The position numbers and the translations under genes were made by a program. Positions 58,270 to 64,000 of a stretch of DNA of 64,000 bases are shown piece by piece; the first letter of the stretch is position 1; each line of letters begins with the position of its first letter. The notes below the pieces were generated by a model. The model was not told the DNA's origin, made no database searches, and saw only the letters and a program-made list of their open reading frames with translations. Origin of the DNA: Rhodocollybia butyracea. Taxonomy: Eukaryota; Basidiomycota; Agaricomycetes; Agaricales; Omphalotaceae. Where the stretch lies: contig JADNRY010000014.1 in assembly GCA_015501585.1 (NCBI GenBank), forward strand, positions 531,791 to 595,790, in the 5' to 3' direction.

Positions 58270-60820
58270 AAAACCCGCACTGGGCTGATCTGGGCATTTC
58301 GTGTATATCTGCGTAAGTCCATGTCTACCTGTTGACAGCTGGCCAAATGGTAAGTAAATTTGTTTTCCATTCAATCCCGAATCTATGGGTGGGAAATTCA
58401 CTCAGAAAGTTCGACTTTGCAACTCAAGTTTGACTCGAGTACTCTGAACTCGAGTGGACACGGCGATAATATAACTTTTAGGTAATTTACTTTGAGCTTG
58501 GTGTTCGGACTTCAAGTATTTTTTGGGAATGCCGCCAAACGGCTTAACATGTGACAGAATAAAGTTTCAGCATTTTGAAAAATTTTGACATCGCCCTTTG
58601 TTCTCTCCTTCTTTGCTGTCATCTTCAGGCTCTGTCCAGATTTGCTGTTCAACAACTCAACCTACTTTGGACTCTAGAGACTTGAAAATGGATTTATTGG
58701 GCTTGGCCATTTCCAAGGTGAGCAATCTTTTTCTTAAATAATTCATTGAGCTAATTTTTTTTTAATTACCAGCTCGTGTTGGCCTGTCGATGTCGTTGCA
58801 CGCCGGTATGCCACACTCTTGTGTTTTCGTCAAGTTTTCATACATTTGTATCTAGCGCAAGTTGTAACTGTACTTTATTATATGTAGTTGATACGTAGAG
58901 ACAGTTGCCTGCTTGTTCTTTGTAGTCATATCGTAGTCATACATAGTCTGTATATTGTATTAAGTAGTTGATAATCCAATATGATGCACTCAGACCATCC
59001 CAGACAGATCCCAGATGAACCCAGATGAGCACCCTAGTAATAGTAATGTCATAGTTCAATTCAAGCCAGAGGAACTCAGTTGTATACAAGACCGATTTTT
59101 CATTCCATGTGCAGCTCTTGTCAGATAAATCCAGACAAGAACAGACTGTATGGCATATTTCTGGAGATTTCTGGAAAACAGTTGATCTTGTTTGATCTTG
59201 TTTGGTCACAGTCAAATCACAGACCCCAACATATCATCTCAGCCCTTCCCAGTGCTGGTTTTCACTGGGGTTCAAGCCTGAACATGTGGGTAGAGCTTGA
59301 AAATAGGCTGGAAAGCACCCCCTCATTGAAAATATTAGTATTGGGAGTTGCAATTTATATAACCTCTGTCTGTCGACAAGTTCACTGATAAGCTTGAGAC
59401 AACGAGGCCTCCTCAGGTAATGAATATGTCTACAAGCTTTACTCTTTCCAGATGTCTTCTTTTTGTTGTTTGGGTATTGGTGGACTCGCTGGTGGCAAGA
59501 AGGTTTCCCAAGTGCCCAGAACGCCGTAAATCACCATAAATGCACCTGAAAATTTGTCGCCCTCGTGGATAAAGAAACAAGTTGTCTGGCAACGGGGGAA
59601 CTGGCAGAGCCGGAGAGTGCACAGCCAGGTATGAGAATGCTACTCTGCAAATGCGCAGTAGCAGTTTCCTTTGTCTTAGTACCATCGGTGTTTCTGTTGA
59701 CGGGCGGTGCGATGCTGGAGTTTTAAAGCATCATTCAGAGCAGATCTGGAGTTCAAGTTGAACATAAATAGTACTTAAGTACCTCTAGTGATTGATCATA
59801 GCTTGAGACCTTAATGACATACTTCCCCTACATGGCTCTATCAGCATTCTCTGAAGGCATTTTTTCTGCAATCACCACTGGTTCACCAGTGGAAATGGGG
59901 TGTTGAAGCAAATGAGGACCATCGACACTCATAGCAAGCGGAATCGCAATGACGTGGTGGTAAGAGAACAACAACAATTAGATTATCTAATGTACGCCAT
60001 ACATACAATAAACTACCTAATTATCTAGGTGGCGGAGCAACCAAGCAACAGTAAGTATACTCTAACATGGGGTTGTCTGTCAATACACTCATGTGAGAAG
60101 ATACAACAAGTCGTGAGAATATATGACCCCCGACAAGCTTTTCTCGGTGTCTCACACCGATCCCACACAACCCTCTTCTTCCCTTCGGTCAGAGTCGGGG
60201 AATATTATCACCGGCAATCATGGTGAGAACTATTTTGTGATAGCAACAATTTTGAGGATCAGATAAGAAACTAGGTCCACAAGACCCTCCCTTCCCTTTG
60301 GTCAGAGTCGGGGATATCTTCCACAATGTCGGGGAAGCTGACATTTTTTGACACCTAGAAATTGTTATTCATTTATTGCTGAACCTTTAGGTTTGGCTTC
60401 TTAGATGAAAGTATTTCTGTGCACGACACCTCGACATCATGCCTATCAATAGATCTAAGCCTGGTTAGATGGGGCCCACATGCCAGGCCCCCTCCCCTGG
60501 ACCCGGGACTTTCTCTACATCATGAGTATTTCCATGAATAATTCCAGATATTTTCTATATGGTTAGAGTCTGGAGCCTTGATGTAAGCTACATGATAACC
60601 AGTATGATAACTTATGATCATGACTCGGCAATAACAGCATCCCTTTGCCAAGTCCGTGATATTGGGCCTGAGTTCTTTGATTGCACAATCACTGCCCGGT
60701 GTGCCCGCCCACTGTCCCGCCTCTTTTTTCCCAACACCGCAATTCTTCAATTGTTCTGCCCTTTTACTCTAATTTTTTTTACTGACGCCTGTCTTCTCGG
60801 GGAAGTCTGTCTGCATAAGT
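58270..60820. other. Gene-poor stretch
   Basis: No gene supported. A possible tiny two-exon reading starts at 58687 (MDLLGLAISK). A minus-strand frame at 59413-59685 has protein-like composition in two frames but no known domain. The block GGTCAGAGTCGGGGA occurs twice (about 60187 and 60299). Confidence 0.4.
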
Positions 60821-60827
60821 CAACGAC

Positions 60828-62154
60828 ATGGGCAAGAGAAAGGCAGATGGCATTCAGCACGTGGTACGCTCATACATTGGTGCTGGGAGGTTTGGGAAAG
60901 TTTTAGGTACAAGTTCAATGTTAGGTCATTGGGCTTTGGCTAAGCAGCGCGAGGAAGCTGTGACTAGAAGGACTCAAGCATCTCAAGGTGTATTTGCAAT
61001 TTATTCTAGGTGTATTCTTACAGTCTTTCAAAAGGTCTTAGTACTGAGCTACAAAATGCGCTGAATGATATCACAGGAGATGACCATCTGGATTTTGGAA
61101 GCTCCAAAGGTATGGAGATCGATGGCATAGGCCCCGATATTAATGCTGGAGATGCTGCCAATAGTGAAGACAGTAGTGCAGAACTCAGCTCTTCCCAGAA
61201 TGTTGTTGATCTCCGCGACTTTATAGGAGTCAACAAGTGGCATGGCCGTCGAAAATACAAGGATGCTCAAACTTGGAAGCAGCATATTCAGCGGTTTAAT
61301 AATGCATGGGCTTCAATTATTGACAAGCTTGTAGATGAGTACATCTGCTGGAATTACAACTCTAAGCCCAGTACTGGAAGTCCCAGTGACTCTTGGGAGT
61401 TTTCTATTGAAATAATTGACATCCACTCTCTCACTCATCAAACCACCATCTATCAAGACAGTGAAACAAAGACTACCTCTGCTCTGGTTCACGCAGGCTA
61501 CCTCCCAGCCTCACCTGAATCACCTTCCATCGCAGTTTCCTTACACATGCTAGAGCTATTTTACGCAATGCAACTGTTCAAACCCAATTTCAGTGTTGAA
61601 GCATTTGCCAAAATGGTGTGCTACCTACACTTGGTATGTATCTTAGATGTGTTGCATATTCTGCCCTTATACTTGCCTAGGAGCCATACCGTTGTACATA
61701 CCGTACTGCACTCTCAGATACCTTTGATATCTACCTAGCTATATTGCAAAAAGTTGAATCCCGCATAGCGAAAGAGTTAGGTCATGATTCACCAGACTAT
61801 TGGGCACTTAATAGTTGTCCGCCATGCACCTAGGAGGTATGTGTGATTTACCTTTTTTATCTTTTTTATCTGAGACTTTCTAAACTTGAAGGTGAACCGC
61901 TACAGACATTCTCGCATATGGTTGTTGTTGATGGCAACAACTTGCTGAAATGCCTACATGGTGTAGGCAAACGTGAAGTTGCGGATACTCGCGTTTTTGG
62001 TGAAAGTGACTACTACCTCAGCGAGGAGTTTGTGAATCTTTATGCCAATGAGGTTCCAGCTCGCCCCCCGCCAAAACCAGCAGTTGAAGTTGAAGAAGAT
62101 TTTACTGAGGATGCAATACATCAGGAAAAGCACTTCAGGCTCAAGTGGGTTTGA
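60828..62154 (+). pseudogene. KDZ-type transposase, N-terminal half, decayed
   Basis: Reads MGKRKADGIQHVVRSYIGAG..., then KWHGRRKYKDAQTWKQHIQR, LPASPESPSIAVSLHMLELF, PYRCTYRTALSDTFDIYLAI (after an intron GTATGT..CCTAG at about 61636-61680), SCPPCT and VVDGNNLLKCLHGVGKREVADTR. This order follows the Kyakuja-Dileera-Zisupton transposases of basidiomycetes, including the CPxC and D-GNNSLKR-like motifs. A TAG at 61831-61833 lies where the family has Tyr. The sequence stops after FTEDAIHQEKHF, missing the catalytic C-terminal half. Confidence 0.75.
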
Positions 62155-62159
62155 GGTGG

Positions 62160-62470
62160 GCTTAAGTTTGAGGACATCTGAACCCTTTACTTAAGCCTCT
62201 CAGAGCCCCCAGGTCATCTCAGGCCAACTCAGGTTGCCTTGAGTGCAGAGTCCAGCCATTCACTAGCTTGAGTGCACCTCAGCCTACCTTGGGAGTGGCC
62301 TAAGAGCACTCCAGTCAAGGGCATTGTATAGCACAAACCTAGTAGGCATGCACAGGCCCATCTTTAACTGACTTAAGTAATCTGGAATTCAAAGAAAACA
62401 CTTAAGCAAACTTAAGCAAACTTAAGTAACTTATAGTCACCCTCAATGGTAAAATAGCATGGTATGGTCA
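62160..62470. repeat. CTTAAG-rich spacer
   Basis: CTTAAG/ACTTAAG motifs recur, including three in a row near 62401-62430, and CTCAGG/CTTGAG motifs at 62200-62290. No coding sequence. Confidence 0.45.
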
Positions 62471-62481
62471 ATTAAATACAA

Positions 62482-64000
62482 CTACTCTTTGTATATAGTT
62501 TTATATGTGTAGACAGATAACCAATTATTAACCAAGAAAGAATCAACTGAGTCTAATACCATAGAAGAAGTTAACAACGACACATCTAGGACTTTGTTAA
62601 AATTTGGAATAAGCATGCATGATTGATGAATATTAGATAATGGAATGATAGACCAAGGAAGCGATTTGTCTGGCAACGGCTTAGGATTTTGAAGGACGCC
62701 ATGTTGTGTGAAGAACATGCAGTATCTGTTAATGTCGGTGCAGTAAACCACTCAATGTATGCAAGTGCAGTTCTAGGCCAACCGGAAGGAGCTGATGTCT
62801 TATGGGAACCAATAAGTGAGACTTGCGTTGGTAAACGGAAGATAACCTTCACGCGGCCTATCCGTGTACCTAAATGAATAAAAATTAGAAAAGATACTTT
62901 GAAAGAAATATAAACTCAAACCTGCAAGACCAACACTCTCAGCGTCATCGCTGGTCAAAACAACAACTGTATCAAACCTCCCACCATTCAGGGGCGAGGC
63001 CTTAACAACATCCTTCACATCGACTCCCTCCTCTAATTGCTCAGGTGAAAACTTGAAAGAATAATAAACATCTATTTGTTGAAATGGGAGGATTTTGGAA
63101 AGGGCCGTTTGAACAGTAGAATTAGTAGCCTCAGGCTTAAGCATTTCCAAAAAATGCTTTGAGATGCTGTGAGAATAATGGAACACAATGAGTTTTTTCA
63201 ATGTTCTCAAGGAGCTTGTTAGGAGCAGTGGGGAATTTGGGAAGGAGAATGGATGATGGAAGTGAAGGCGTTTTAGATGGGGGGAGGTAGTGGAAGAAGC
63301 TGTTGCACTAAGAGACTGTTGTTCCAAAATCCATGAAAGTTCGCGATTAAAAGATTGTACATTCTCTTGCCGTGATAAGCCAACGTGTCATTTGAGGGAA
63401 CTCGTCGCGTTTATTGGACGCTCTCCAACCTTTTTTTTTTAGCAAAGTCAAATATGTAAGCGTTCGAACATTTCCATGTTGTAATTGTCTGTTGGTTCCA
63501 AAAACTGGATGGATTTGAATGTAATGAAGAAGAGAATGCAGTTTTGGGATGTTGAGGTGCTCACAAATCTCCAAAGCAACAAAGCAATCCTTATGCTTGT
63601 GCCAAGTATGAACAGCAGTCTCCATGTAAGATAGGGTAGTGTCATCATGAAGCGTGTATTGAGCAAGATAGATGAAATCTAGGAGAGCACGAACAGCGGT
63701 CAATGCTGGCTTTGGCATATCTGAACCGACCAGACACCCTAGAAGAATTTTTGCCATGTTTTTTTCGTTCAGACCCAGAAATCTGGGACAAAGCAGAGAT
63801 GCCATTTTTGAAGTGGCGGACACCATAGGATGGGGGAAGAGAGCGAAGGCAACGATCAAGTTCCTCTTTGGTAAGGATCTTCTGACACCATGTAACAATA
63901 TGTGAGAGGACACCCTGATAAAGCTGATGGAGGACATAGGGGTAATGCTGAGATTAATATCGGTGTAAGGGAGTTCATCCCAGAAGGGCGGTACACATAT
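62482..64000 (-). pseudogene. Plavaka (CACTA-like) transposase, C-terminal part, decayed
   Basis: The reading enters from the right edge: PFWDELPYTDINLSITP, LTKEELDRCLRSLPPSYG (in a second frame), KNMAKILLGCL, ALTAVRALLDFIYLAQY, HLNIPKLHSLLHYIQ, TDNYNMEMFERLHI, KGWRASNKRDEFPQM and RFDTVV. Then LAYIEWFTAPTL, and an end close to SNIHQSCMLIPNF and SVDSFLVNNWLS. These are Plavaka landmarks in the correct order. Frame changes fall at poly-A runs (near 63425-63440 and 63755-63765 on the plus strand). The element continues beyond the window. Confidence 0.85.

Noticed and set aside
59413..59685. Minus-strand 90-residue frame
   Set aside because: Protein-like peptides appear in more than one frame but no family could be recognised and no start or splice context supports a gene.

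Overview
The window is a piece of a filamentous basidiomycete nuclear genome, most likely an Agaricomycete (mushroom-forming fungus). Reasons: genes are cut by many 45-80 nt GT-AG introns; the gene families are fungal (alpha-1,3-glucan synthase, SigF-like NTF2 protein, Fus3/Kss1-type MAP kinase, Ste24, PIN-like carrier); and the transposons are of Plavaka and KDZ type, both typical of Agaricomycetes. The species cannot be named from the sequence alone. All family names come from reading conserved motifs by eye; no database was searched.

Layout. 0.1-8.2 kb: a complete, roughly 19-intron alpha-1,3-glucan synthase gene (+). 8.2-14.5 kb: a decayed repeat-bearing locus, an HNH_2-type nuclease gene with two possible lesions, and a single-pass membrane protein, all on the minus strand. 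14.5-22.5 kb: a head-to-tail array of five paralogous small secreted protein genes (called A-E here, all minus). Each has three coding exons (four in B), a signal peptide, a pro-segment ending in a dibasic Arg-Arg site, and a six-cysteine mature domain. Copy A has a +1 frameshift, and copy B has an extra 70-nt intron. 23-32 kb: a patchwork of diverged segmental duplications. It carries two intact intron-containing tRNA-Gly(UCC) genes, two tRNA pseudogenes and one tRNA fragment, an Argonaute pseudogene, and one intact class I terpene synthase gene. 32-39 kb: an inverted-repeat element, a single-pass membrane glycoprotein gene, and a 2,977-bp non-autonomous LTR element with a TTCAA target duplication. 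A 643-bp hAT-like MITE with an 8-bp target duplication is nested inside the LTR element. 39.7-50 kb: four conserved genes, all minus: Argonaute, SigF-like NTF2 protein, MAP kinase and Ste24 CAAX protease. 52-56 kb: two tandem secreted His-rich coiled-coil proteins (+) converging on a PIN/auxin-efflux-type carrier (-); the duplication captured the last codons of the carrier. 56-64 kb: a perfect 137-bp inverted-repeat element beside an unknown membrane-like gene, then remnants of KDZ and Plavaka transposases.

How it fits together. The cell-wall enzyme and the signalling, RNAi and processing genes are ordinary housekeeping genes of the lineage. The two accessory stretches (14.5-32 kb and 51-64 kb) are where duplication, transposon insertion and decay concentrate. 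The strongest candidate for something undescribed is the five-copy secreted six-cysteine family, which shares a conserved promoter, a conserved Kex2-type site and an invariant C-terminal tail.
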